This document shows positions 40,945 to 51,679 of a DNA stretch of 64,000 nucleotides, one piece after another; within the stretch, counting starts at the first letter, position 1; every line of letters begins with the position of its first letter. The position numbers and the translations under genes were made by a program. The stretch lies in contig OX459095.1 in NCBI GenBank assembly GCA_949775045.1, positions 33,400,564-33,464,563 on the forward strand, given 5' to 3'. This DNA is from Metridium senile. Taxonomy: Eukaryota > Cnidaria > Anthozoa > Actiniaria > Metridiidae. Under the pieces are notes generated by a model. That model made no database searches, was not told the DNA's origin, and saw only the letters and a list, made by a program, of their open reading frames with translations.

Positions 40945-42741
40945 GGGGAGTGTCACCTCAGGGGCCTTTAGAGAGCATGATTGTTGAACTTGGTAACTTT
41001 GAACATGAAGAGATAACATGCTTCAAAGATACATTTAGCAACAAGTGTACTTACCCTGAGTACTTGCGGAGTCGTGGATTGTATGCAAGTAGGGCTTTCA
41101 TATATTTAATGACCTCTCAGAAGTCTCAGGGTGACCCTGATGAAGACATGAAGGCGGATGATGAAGACATGAAGGCAGATGATGAAGACATGAAGGTGGA
41201 AATAAAAGAGAAAGAAGAAAAGGAGAAGGTAGTAGAGGTCATGGCTGCTCCTGAAGGCAATGCACGTTATGGTGTGTATCGCAATGACGATTCCATTGAT
41301 GTAGACGCCAACATCTTGAATATTTCTTATCAAGAGCAGAAAGAATCTTCCTTCTCGGCTGAAATAATCCTAACATCGTCCTCATCAAATAGGCGCCAGT
41401 GTTATGACTTGCAGAGTTTTAGCGAACCTCTTATTCAAGTTACAGCTTTGGATGACTATGATCCACTACAAAATGGGTACAGGATCACGGATATTGCAAA
41501 AGGGAATGAGTGTTTCCTAACTAGGAATTTATCTCTCGTCGACGATTTGGAGAGATTTAACAACAGCTTCCTCTTCCCGAAATATCCTGTGAATGGTACA
41601 GCCAAAATTATTCTTCATTCTCCTTCAGAAGTTTGGGGATATGACCCCTCTGACAAAACCTTGTTGCTTTGTGTAGTGGCAAGTTGTCACCAAGAGGCCT
41701 ACTACAAATGGTACCTTGACGAAGAAATTGTAAAGGAAGGTTTTGGCTTATGTTGCCATCCCGTCAAGGCAGCTGGAGTATATAAAGTAAGTGTAAGGAA
41801 AAATGAAGAAGAGGAAATGTCAAATTCTGTGAAAGTTGACCATTTCAAGCCTAGACCAGAATCTAAACTGGAAGGCAACGATGTCCACACGAGTATCCAG
41901 AGCAAATTGCCAGTCATAGATGTCATGAAAGATGTACAATTCAATCAGAACGATATACTTGGCAGCGGTGCTTTTGGAGTCGTTTATAGAGGAACATGGA
42001 GGAACTCCTATTGCACTAAAACACATTAAGTTACGAAATGCGAGGAGCATGAATTCCATCATTGAAACTGAGGTGCAAGTCCATACTCTGCTTCGCCATC
42101 CAAAGATTATTCAAATAATGGCCATTTCCCTTCTTAAAAATTCCGTGTACATCGTGTCGGAGTTGGTGTATGGATTCAACCTGGATGAGCTGTTATTTTG
42201 CGATGAAAGTGCCGAAGCATACAGTTATCGAGAAACTCTCTTAGTAGACAAAGTTCTGATCGCCAAACAAATATGTCAGGCTGTAACGTATTTGCACTAC
42301 CTAACGCCACCAGTAGTCCATCGTGACATTAAACCAGGTAATATTCTGGTTGGTAAGAAAACGGCTGTTACTAAATTATGCGACATGGGACTGAGCAAGC
42401 TCAAGACAAGACTGGCCACTACTATGACTAGCGGGATTCTCGGTACTCCTCAGTACCTTGCACCCGAGTGCTTGCTTGAAATACACGCAGGAACAATATA
42501 GTCAGATATATGGTCGCTAGGATGCACTTTGGTAGAGCTTGTTACAGAGAAGGATTGCTGGATTGATGAATCCGAAGCTGGTGTTGATGAAATGGAAACA
42601 ATCTTGAAGAACAAGAAACACCCCGATTCATTGAACAATTTACATCCTATTCTTGCTGCTTGTCTCAGCTACAACAAAGAGGAACGTCCACGAGCCATTG
42701 ATGTTCTTGAATCACTCCAATTTTGGCCAGATAACAAGTAA
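40945..42741 (+). pseudogene. Ig-like plus protein kinase, frameshift and stop
   Basis: Begins after a TTTTTTTCCAG acceptor, so 5' exons are missing. Order: an N-terminal segment (MIVELGNFEHEEITCFKDTF), three DEDMKADDE acidic repeats, a linker, an Ig-like domain (LLLCVVASCHQEAYYKWYLD, VKAAGVYKVSV), then a kinase. The kinase has glycine loop LGSGAFGVVYRGTW; after a frame change near 41996 the Lys in GTPIALKHIKLRN; HRDIKPGNILV catalytic loop; LCDMGLSKLKT (DMG in place of DFG); GTPQYLAPE; a TAG stop at 42499; then SDIWSLGCTLVELVTEKDCW and a C-lobe to LESLQFWPDNK. Full-length architecture resembles kinases abundant in demosponges. With one shift and one stop it reads as a pseudogene unless these are assembly errors. 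Confidence 0.75.
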
Positions 42742-42744
42742 AAG

Positions 42745-44080
42745 AAAATCTGTGCTGCGTGTACACATGCGTCATTTCAATTGGAATAACTTGGATGGAC
42801 TCTAACATAAAATACCGTGAAGAATGTTATTGAAAAAAACACCGTTATCTGAGGTTTGACAAAAACTTTTAGCAGTTTAAATTTATTAATCAATCTGTTT
42901 GTATTTCAAATATAGGAAAGTTTGTTTTGTTCTGTGAAACACCGCAACGAATGGACGGTTGGTTATTCAATCTCTAGTTGGATTGAAAGTGAATGATTCA
43001 TATCGGAATGACATGTTAATATCAAAATAAAAATTTTATTAATGCGATTGTTTTTGATATAATTTTATTGTTGTCTCTAAAGAGACAACAACAAAATAAG
43101 GTCTCAAGGGGTCTTAAGCGTTACGACGGCGATGGCGGGCGCGCTGACGAATTTACAAGAAACGGTGGTTGACGTCCGCGTCATGATGCTTAACGACGTT
43201 CGTGGGCATTGCTCGCGCGCATCCTTCTGCGCATGGATTTTCAATCGGTTTTGTGCGCGCGCTATCCGTGATGATGTCATCATTCGAATGTTTTGATGAG
43301 AAATTCAAGATGGCGGCCAAAATTTCGGATTTTAGAGCGAAATATCTTTAAAAGGAATTCAGTGACCCCTTTCTTTTTTAGCCTTAAAAGAAAGTAAGCT
43401 TTGATAAATACAAGATATCTTAATATGAAAAAAATGACACCACAGGGAACTTAATGCCAGCAGTTTTCGCTAGAAATGCGACCGATATGTGACATCGAAC
43501 AGCGAGCTGTTGGAACGACAACACATGTAGAAAAAAATTCATAGATACTCTTAAAATTTCTTTATTGCTTAACTGTGCAGTTAAATTCATTACATATACA
43601 CTCATACTGCTTCAGGTAGAATATCTGGTTGTTTGAGAATGTTTTTGGTATCATAAACTTCCATTTTCTTGCGGTACACATCAATGTATTTCACACGCTT
43701 TTCATTCACAATTCCATCAAATTTGTACGGCTAATATCTCGAAAACGAAGACGGTGACCCCTATTTTTTTGTTGTATATTAAAAGTACATATCTTAATGT
43801 ATAATATTACAAAGTTTCATAAAAATGACACCACAAATTCATTTGCCCACGAACGTCGTTAACGACGTATGCACCAAAAGTGAAGTAAATGTCATCTTTC
43901 TGAGACTTTGCCAGTTGAGAAAGTAGCCTAAAATACACATGAAAATCGAGAAAAAAATGGGGGTTTCCGGATTATATATCTATGGAGTAAATGATTTTTG
44001 AAGTTGACTATTTTGGCGTTTCACGTGAGCTACGTGAAAAGACGTCATGTAGTAAAAACTTGAATGACAATGTACAACTT
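42745..44080. other. No gene seen; palindromes and internal repeats
   Basis: Contains a palindrome at 43063-43098 (TTGTTGTCTCTAAAGAGACA core), a 19-bp perfect inverted pair TTAACGACGTTCGTGGGCA at 43190 and 43844, and a loose direct repeat of GTGACCCCT...TATCTTAAT...AATGACACCACA (43362-43444 and 43753-43834). A CG-rich patch (43120-43270) with many CGCGC motifs stands out from the AT background. Probably remnant of a larger foldback element. Confidence 0.45.
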
Positions 44081-44088
44081 TTACACTT

Positions 44089-45180
44089 TTAATATTGGTT
44101 TAGCTCATTGATAAGGTCAACATATAGATCAAAGCCTTCATCAACTGTGCTTGGTCTATTAACAAATGGTTTTAGCAGATGAATCAGTCTCAGAAAATCA
44201 GTTGTACAGTCAGAAGGAGGGGGTTTCGAGTATTCCTCAAATATCAACATCTTCAATTTCAACCCGTGTTCCGAAATCCTGTGAATGATACAGTTCTGGA
44301 GAAAAGTATATAACGTTAGGTTGGCCAGGTGGACATTCGCCATTTTTTTTTCTGATTGGGTGGGAGTTCCACTTTTGAGCAGCGCATTGAAGCTCAGCCC
44401 GAAGTATTCCCATAAAGCAATATCTCAAACATTGGACATGTATGGGATGGGATGTCCGTTGTACAGACCCGTAGATCTGAAATCTTTTAAAAAACGTATC
44501 CACCAATCCGTGCAAGATTTTCTCAACAAACCCCACCATGCCTCCACCCTTTGATTAGCTGTGCTTTTTCCGTACATAAAGCTTTTCACCCCGGCAAATT
44601 CGTCATTGCAGTGGTAACGGAAAAATGGTTGCAAAACCTCAATTGTTGTATTTTCAGTGCCCAAATCGCAGCGTAAAATTCTTGGTGCGTGCAGATTTTT
44701 CTCCAAATAGTTTAAGTAATACCCAGCAATTACAGCTGGGTCGTTGTTTGTCAGTGATACATGGAGCCATAGAATCCTCCTGCAGTATCCATCCACAGCT
44801 CCGTGAATGGCAAACCCAAAAGGTTTTAGTTTATCGTAGCCATCTGCGTGCCACAAATAATTAGGGCAGGGTGCAATGTACTTCCTTCTAGCGAGTCTGT
44901 GGTGTTTCCTTCTTTCGACTCCCATGGGATCAAGAACTTTCACAATTTCCCTAACAGTTTTTTGATTTACACGCATTTCAGGATTTTCTTGTCATATTCT
45001 TCTCCACATTGCTCGATAACCGATACAACTTCCACTGTGTTCCAGTTGTTTTTCAATGGCCTTCACAATATCATCAATATCAGATTCCTCTCCAAAAAAT
45101 ACTCTTCGTCGCAGGTGGAGACAAGACAAAATTCTCTTCAGCTGTCTAACATAGAGCTTTATGCCATGTACTGTCAACAG
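44089..45180 (-). pseudogene. Integrase core (rve-type DDE) protein, broken
   Basis: From ATG 45177: an N-terminal helical region (CIGYRAMWRRI), an in-frame TGA at 44992, then RVNQKTVREIVKVLDPMGVE, RKYIAPCPNYLWHADGYDKL (D1), FAIHGAVDGYCRRILWL, RILRCDLGTENTTIE (D2) and STANQRVEAWWGLLRKS (E). Past a frame change near 44490 it continues with CFMGILRAELQCAAQKWNSH. D1 and D2 are separated by about 60 residues, with E about 35-40 beyond D2, typical of retroviral-type integrase folds. Proteins of this shape are multicopy in cnidarians and sponges without LTR-retroelement partners. All three acidic residues survive, but the stop and shift suggest inactivity. Confidence 0.75.
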
Positions 45181-45538
45181 TGTAACAACAATTTCTCAAT
45201 ATGTGTACCCCTTTTGAAAATAGTGCGTTATAAGGATATCTCTGTTTTCTCCTGAACAATATGGAAATGCAGTGAAAAATATTAAAAAGAAAAGCCACCT
45301 CATCTGAAGAGGAATCAAGAGAAAACAAATTGTTAGATTAAGGTGACTTTAAACCAGTATGGAGCTTAGTTTCCCAAAATTAATTCACTTATTAATAATA
45401 ATTAGAATAGATACAGAGATTTGATACATAGATACAGAGTTTTGAGTCATTTCCAAGGGAAACAGCACTTAATTCGAGTACTATTGCGGGGAAGTTCGAG
45501 TTGGACTCGATCAACACGTAAAGAGATACAAAGATCAA

Positions 45539-46039
45539 ATGAAAGAGGAAGAAGCAGCCAGTGGCATTGAAGTAAACGAGCCAACTGAACTAAAAGTCTT
45601 AATCAGCGAGATAATTGAGCGAGAAAAGACCGAAGAAGAAACAAGAGAATCTACTCAATCTACTAGTACACAGAAGATAGAGGCCGATAAGAAAACAGCC
45701 GAAGAAATGCGCATGAAGGATATGGAGAGGTTTGGGGAGACCCAAAAGACCCAAAAGAGATCTCTTGAAGCAAAGGATGAGCTCAAAAAGGGAAAACGAA
45801 GAAGAAGCAGTGGTGATGCAAAAGAGTTTTTAAAGGAAAAGACAGAAATGGAGAAAGAGCTAAAAATGGAGGAAATCGCGATCAAAAGGAAGGAACAAGA
45901 ACTGGATGCTGCTCGACAGGCACAGAATTCGATTCAGCAGAATAAAATGGCAGAGATGCAAGTGCAAATGCTTCAACAGCAGCAGCAACAGACTGCTGCC
46001 ATGATGGCACTTATAGAAAGACTATTGCCTAAAAAGTAA
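45539..46039 (+). CDS. Coiled-coil protein, possible partner of a Harbinger element
   Basis: 166 residues, highly charged, intact: MKEEEAASGIEVNEPTELKV, a nuclear-localisation-like KKGKRRRSSGDAKEFL, a long heptad-rich Lys/Glu helix (KTEMEKELKMEEIAIKRKEQ), a poly-Gln stretch (MLQQQQQQTAAMM) and the C-terminus IERLLPKK. The GDA.EFL.EK...KRKEQEL coil resembles the tail of SANT/Myb-like accessory proteins of PIF/Harbinger elements that I recall from cnidarians. The Harbinger transposase at 47677-49370 is 1.6 kb away. The Myb part is not visible upstream, so the start could be an internal exon. Confidence 0.55.
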   Translation: MKEEEAASGIEVNEPTELKVLISEIIEREKTEEETRESTQSTSTQKIEADKKTAEEMRMKDMERFGETQKTQKRSLEAKDELKKGKRRRSSGDAKEFLKEKTEMEKELKMEEIAIKRKEQELDAARQAQNSIQQNKMAEMQVQMLQQQQQQTAAMMALIERLLPKK

Positions 46040-46044
46040 AGTAA

Positions 46045-46830
46045 GTTTCTAACAGGTGCAGTGCAAGCTGTAGTAAGTTATAATTTTCAATGAAAAGCAG
46101 GTACTGCAGCATCTTATTACATTTGAATTCAAAACATTTCATTGCAGTCTATAAGCTTAATACATGTATTTCTATGATTTATATTTATTATTATTCCTTC
46201 TACTCTAGACAAATATTTTATTCCAAATTTAGTCTATAAGAGTTTATTTGAAATAAAGTGCTTTTTATAATATATATGTCTAGATCTGCCTTTCTGTAAT
46301 GCATGAGTAATTCACAAAGTATTTAGGGGTTGTACACCAAACCCACTTAGCCCTCCCTAAACAAACACACCTTGATATAGTGCTTTTCATATGACTGTGA
46401 GTGGATAGGCAAACTAATAGATATTAGTAAACCCATTGTTTGTTTTTGTTCTTAATCAGCTAATACAAACTAAATGGTCTATTTTCTTTCAGGGTCATAT
46501 GAAAATCAATTTAAGGGGTTTCCCTGGACACTATTGTATTTACAGCCTTAGCAAAAAGGTAGTGAGTGTCAAAGAATAAAGGGCAATATAAACAGACAGT
46601 GCTATAGATTGGGATTTGATTTTAGATGGAATACAAATAGTCCAAAATAAAGAGTGATCAATTTTCCTTACCATAGAGTTATTTTTTTTAATCCGTGAAG
46701 CACATTTATAATAGTCAATTTCAATCAATGCTAAATAGGCTAAAGTGTTTCACAGGTTTATGAAACAACTCAGTTGATCACGTGGTGTCTAATTTGATGA
46801 AATGTTGAACGCACGTGCAGACATTCCTAA
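46045..46830. other. No gene seen
   Basis: AT-rich. AATAAA-like signals around 46250 could end the coiled-coil transcript. A CCTCCCTAAACAAAC patch is at about 46350. Nothing coding is supported. Confidence 0.4.
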
Positions 46831-46831
46831 T

Positions 46832-46920
46832 CATGAGGCAGTAAATTACTTTTGAAGAGAGGCGGTTAATTTGAATAATGGTCAAATTCAACATTAACTT
46901 CAAAGGTAATTTACTGCTTT
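46832..46920. repeat. Short inverted repeat hairpin
   Basis: GGCAGTAAATTACTTTTGAAG (positions 46833-46853) is inverted at about 46900-46919 (CTTCAAAGGTAATTTACTGC), spacer about 45 bp. Probably a small MITE core. Confidence 0.55.
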
Positions 46921-46924
46921 ACTA

Positions 46925-47670
46925 TCAGTATGTCTGGACGGGATTCAAGGAATGTAAAGCCAGACAAGTGCTCTTTTAGATAGTCTAATTCTCACTTTAC
47001 CTGTTTTGGTAGTAAGTTATTTTTACTTGCTATTTATTGTACAAATGTACAATAAGGTGTGATAAGGTTTGCTTTAAAGAACACTAGGTGAATGGATAAT
47101 ACACATTTGCATCTCTACGGTATAAAAAGTGTCTACCACGGAATAGCTCCATTATGAACAAAACTGCATTGAAACAAGCATTGGACTGGCTGATTTATAA
47201 TCTCTGTAAGTTAATACTGGGTTTGGATGTCAATAAACACCAGTAAATTTCTGACTTTGTTTTGATAAAAAGGCACTGTTTTTGCCAGTATATCTTTCAA
47301 AAATCTAATTTAGACATTAAAACTATATGGTGAGGTGTGAAAATGTCAAATTTCTTTAGGAGCTGTATCAAAAACAAAAAACATGAAACTTTCCATATCC
47401 TTAATTTTGTTTTGGTTAATAAATTTAAAAAAAAAAAAACCATAAACAATTACATCTAACGACACAGTTTTTACACTCATTCATTGAAAAAAAAATATAT
47501 TATATCAAATATATGTTAGACATTCTTGGAGGCACGCATATTACAAGATACCATTTATTCAAACGCTTTTGATTAAATACAGTAAGATTAGTGTTTTTAA
47601 TGAAGCCTTTCGTGATGTCATAGTCATAAACAATTTAAAAGTTTAGACCTTGCTGAACTAATGTTTCACC
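46925..47670. other. No gene seen
   Basis: AT-rich sequence downstream (3') of the Harbinger gene, with a 12-A run at 47430. No clear terminal inverted repeat for the Harbinger element could be picked out by eye. Confidence 0.35.
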
Positions 47671-47676
47671 ATTCAA

Positions 47677-49014
47677 CTATTTACCTCGTAGCATCAACTC
47701 TGGCATTATTGTCTCTGGGGTTATAAGCACTTTAAGTGTTATGGCTAAATGTAAACAAAATAAAATAACTGAATAATAGCTAGTGTGTTCACAGGTTAAT
47801 AAAAAATCACTAGCTGCATCATACAATGATATCATATACTCTGATGTTTCATTTTCATACAGGCAAGTTAGCGCATTCCTCAAAAGAGCACAGATCACAT
47901 ACATTTTGCCTATACTGCTTAATCCAATTTTAAGATTTTTCTTAAAGTCTAGAAATTTAAAGTAATTTATGACATCCCCAAATAACCATTCAACTGATGT
48001 TCGAACATTGCTCATTGCAGCATTAAATGGCTGCATTTGAGGTGTGAGAATACCATATCGAAATGGTGCTATCAAATTTGGACGCAAAGGATAGGCTGGG
48101 TCACCATAAATGCACATCAACTGCCCATTGGTATCAAAAGCACGCATTTTATAAACTTTGCAACAGTTGGGAATCTCTTAGCATCCCAGCATCATGCTTT
48201 CTTACTTCTATAAAATCAATAAAGATGAATATCAATTATTAATAACACTATTCAGAGCTGCATACAGTTAACAACCAGTGGATTAAGAACACTAGACTGA
48301 AATTTGCCTTTTAGGCATTAAGAAATTACGGCTGGTTATTATATAAAGGGTTTCAGGATGTAAAGTTTGTACATCTATAGTCACATTTTATAATGATCAT
48401 TCCCTAAATGCAAGAAACCGAATGTTTTACAAATGAAGTAAGTATCGTAAGTATCATTATTACATGTACTATAAGTTTGTACTGAATGAGAATTCATCCA
48501 TCATGGTTGTGCTATAAATAGCAATTTGTAGACATGTAATTATTTTGAATCATTTTGCTTTGTACATGGAAATATGCATTTAAGAACCAGTTTAAGAATC
48601 AACTCAGCCTGTAACACCTCACACCGTAAACACCAATTACATTGGAATCATTTTCCTAGCACTAATAATCTTGAAAAATAGTAGTTCTTATCAACTGTAT
48701 GCCCTAAAATGCATAATTATCTTCATGATAAGGGAGAATTTAACAGTAGTGCAGTATGCTGTACATTTTTAGTAATTGTACTGTGTTAAAATTAAAAGCT
48801 TGTTTCTTTCACAAAGTAGAAATGTAGAAATGTCATCGACATGGTGTTCGAATTTAATATAAACAATATATGTACACTCACCAACTGCGCCATATAGGTT
48901 TCCAATGAGGCCATTTGGTAATGCCAATGACTGAAATTTCAAAGCATGCACCCTTTTGTGCCCATTATATACAATTCTTTGGTTGTTATGAGAAGCATTA
49001 CGGATGCCAGACAC
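47677..49014 (-). pseudogene. Harbinger (PIF-like) transposase, middle and C-terminal exons
   Basis: Minus strand. One exon (about 49000-48886) encodes NQRIVYNGHKRVHALKFQSL and PNGLIGNLYGAV, ending at a GTGAGT donor. After an intron of about 680 bp, TTTTATAG starts the next exon (about 48202) with VRKHDAGMLRDSQLLQSL. A one-base shift follows, then MRAFDTNGQLMCIYGDPAYP (catalytic D), ILTPQMQPFNAAMSNVRTSV, EWLFGDVINYFKFLDFKKNL (catalytic E) and GKMYVICALLRNALTCLYEN. These are signature blocks of Harbinger DDE transposases. The N-terminal blocks lie on the opposite strand (49010-49370), so the gene has suffered an inversion. Confidence 0.8.
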
Positions 49015-49370
49015 AATTTATTGTAATCAACGCAGCAAAGCTGACGGAACTGAAGCATTTTGTATGTTTCTCAAGCGTTTCTCCTACCCTATCCGGTACA
49101 GTGATATGGTACCACGATTTGGTCGTCCTGTTCCTGTGCTATCAATGATAACTAACCAAGTTCTTGATTACATTTATGATAATCATGCTCACCGTCTCAC
49201 TCATTGGAATCCCACAATACTGAATCCACAAGCCCTAGAAATGTACGCCCAAGCGATCACTAATAGAGGTTCTCCATTGCAAAATTGTTTCGGGTTTGTT
49301 CATGGAACTGTCAGGCCGATTGCAAGACCTAATAAGAGTAAAAATGGAGAATCCGCCGACAGTTGTGAAA
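49010..49370 (+). pseudogene. Harbinger transposase N-terminal segment, inverted
   Basis: Plus-strand frame with CNQRSKADGTEAFCMFLKRF, YPIRYSDMVPRFGRPVPVLS, TNQVLDYIYDNHAHRLTHWN and NCFGFVHGTVRPIARPNKSK. These blocks precede, in an intact Harbinger transposase, exactly the NQRIVYNGHKRVHALKFQ block that lies head-to-head on the minus strand at 49000. The first catalytic Asp context (FGF.DGT) has His in place of Asp (FVHGTVRP). The segment is the expected length to be one inverted exon of the same gene copy. Confidence 0.75.
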
Positions 49371-49439
49371 AATTCATATCTCTCATTATTTGTCCAAAAG
49401 ACCATTTGGGTGAACTCTTTTCAAAAAAGAAATAGTTAG

Positions 49440-50560
49440 AGGTTTGGCAGATTTTTATTTTTGGAGAAATCGAAATTCGCGTCCGAGATCGTCTGGCGGC
49501 CTTGAAAACTTGTCCAAAATAGTTCATTTTCGATCGGCGTTCACAAACTATTTAAATAACCTGCGAACGTAGAAATCTAGTATGTTGTTAAACAGTCTTA
49601 AGTCTATCTCTGGAGGAAATTTGAGCTTCAAGAGTTTATTATTTCATTTTGTTCTATTTAAATGAAAATATCGCATTTCAGCCATCGGAGAAATCATCGA
49701 ATTTCGGTCAAGTTCTATGCGATAGTTCTAAAAGGCCATACATTATTTTTACACAATAACAATTTCCACTGAGAGCCCAACTATTATAGTTGGTCACTGC
49801 CGAATATCTAAGCTGGCCCGCAAAAACTATGCTTTCTAGGAGAAGATTTCAAAGACACAGTTTAATCAATTGTCACGCAACATCACATTTAGCGTTACTA
49901 ATGGTTGATATCTAAAATGTCTCTCAAACATGAGTTTTACTCATGAAATGCACAGTTTCTATTGTAATTCATAAATTTATGTATATTGTACGTTAACTAT
50001 ATCAATTAAAAGCCCACAGCTATAAAATATATCGATAATTTATCTAATGAGCGTCTGTTAGTGCACTTTGTGTATAAACTTCGGTAACACATTCACTTTA
50101 AACAATAACATTCTACTAATTTTAAAATGTCTGTGAAATAGTCAAGTTTTTGAGTAATAAATGCTGAAAATCAAAGATATAGAGCCAAATGACTTACATT
50201 ATATCATATATCCTGTATATTATCAATGAATAAGAGATTCAAGTCGTGAGAAAGCTGGATTAACGTGAGTTTCAAACCCGCCGTGACAGCTACGAGTTAT
50301 AAACACATGCAAGTAACGAATATCATTCCTTAGTCTAATTACTATATCATTATGAAATAGAATAATCTTTCTCACCATTGCTAGAAGATGTGAAGATGTA
50401 GTTTATCCGCAAGCTAGCAGAAATGTCCTCAATTTAGACGATGTTCCTTGCCTGAATTGCTTATAGGCGAATGATATAATTACAATACTTTGTCTATTTA
50501 TCATACTTTTTTAAGTCAAGAACATTGCAAACCGATCCAATATTAATATTAGTAATCTAA
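49440..50560. other. No gene seen
   Basis: AT-rich sequence with stops in all frames. Some short GATATC/AATCG motifs but no repeat with clear borders. Confidence 0.4.
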
Positions 50561-50563
50561 GAA

Positions 50564-50602
<39 letters not shown>

Positions 50603-50796
50603 TGGATTGCTGGCACATTTTTTTTGCAACATAATTTTTTTCCCATTCTACGTATGTGCAGGAATTTGTTTGTCATTGTTGCTGTGCACGATTTTATTTT
50701 CTCTCTTAAAGGCTGTGCTCGCATTTTTGCTTTTTTTTTAGTATTTGTCCAACACCCCCCCCCCCCCCCCTCAAATATTTAATGGTCCGTCCCTTA
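50561..50796. repeat. Poly-G/C-ended MITE, copy 3, with 37-G run
   Basis: A run of 37 G (50564-50600) and, 154 bp later, 16 C (50755-50770) form the arms. The right end TCAAATATTTAATGGTCCGT then CCCTTA matches the copies at 14491-14695 and 15368-15594. G-quadruplex-forming in principle. Run length is prone to assembly and replication error. Confidence 0.65.
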
Positions 50797-50799
50797 CAT

Positions 50800-51675
50800 A
50801 AGGCTATGTACATTTGATTTGCAGAAATTTTCCTTTTTCAATATTTTAACACAAAAGTAAAAAACACTATCTGTGTTAAAAGACTTCACACCCTTCCCTA
50901 TTTTTACACAAAACTTTGATCAAAGGAGTTGAAGTTATTAAAGTCAGCTCAGTAGTAGGACTCTACTAGTGAGGTTGTGGCCGAGAGAGAATGAGGAGAG
51001 GGATGAACCTTATATGCCACGCCTCTCAACTAACGGACAACGTACAGTTTCTTTTTTTCCCCGCGGAGTTTTGTGTAAAAGTAGGGACTGTTTTGCAGTC
51101 TAATGCTAAAGGGGAAAACAAAAAAACTTGTGTGTCCCAATCGCTAATATTCCCCTGATTTGAAAAAAAACCCCGATAACATAACCAATAATTATAAACT
51201 TGATAGATAACATTAGTGTGCATTTATAGTCAAACTGTTGAATAGAATTGAACTTTAGTAAATTTAGTTATCTATTTAGTTGACGTCTCCTAAAAGTAGA
51301 CACTACTCGTATTTACCCGAAACAAATAGTCCTCACGTGATCATAAATTTATATGTAACCTCGACTATTCAACGATTTGACTAGATGCCGCCCTATTTTA
51401 AATATTTAGAAATAATATAATACAAAATTAATATAAAGTGATAAAATACAAAAGTTTCTAGAAAAAAGCTAAAAATTAAACGCCATTGTGGTTAAGGTTA
51501 AAGTGATGTTCAAATGGAACACTGACAAGTGAGTACCATTTCCTTTAGAAGGCTAATGTACGGGGCTTTTCTTCTTACTTCTTTACGGCTTTCGAGCTGT
51601 AAACCAAACTTTTCGCAGATCACTTTCAGAAGAGGGAGTTTCAATTTGCTGAGGGAGACGTCTTTCGTCATTTCG
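50800..51675. other. No gene seen
   Basis: AT-rich. A pair of ACACAAAACT/AGTTTTGTGT motifs (about 50908 and 51066) forms a loose inverted repeat with TCCCTATTTTTACAC/GTGTAAAAGTAGGGA, so a foldback of about 190 bp (50893-51087) is likely. The LINE below ends at 51680 in a (TA)n tract. Confidence 0.45.
50893..51087. repeat. Inverted repeat, TCCCTATTTTTACACAAAAC type
   Basis: TCCCTATTTTTACACAAAAC at about 50896 is inverted at 51066-51086 (GTTTTGTGTAAAAGTAGGGA) with one mismatch. The unit between includes GTGGCCGAGAGAGAATGAGG. A non-coding MITE of about 190 bp. Confidence 0.6.
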
Positions 51676-51679
51676 CAGA

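Noticed and set aside
44089..45180. LTR retrotransposon or viral integrase
   Set aside because: No LTRs, protease, RT or gag nearby. The protein blocks fit an orphan integrase family of basal metazoans instead.
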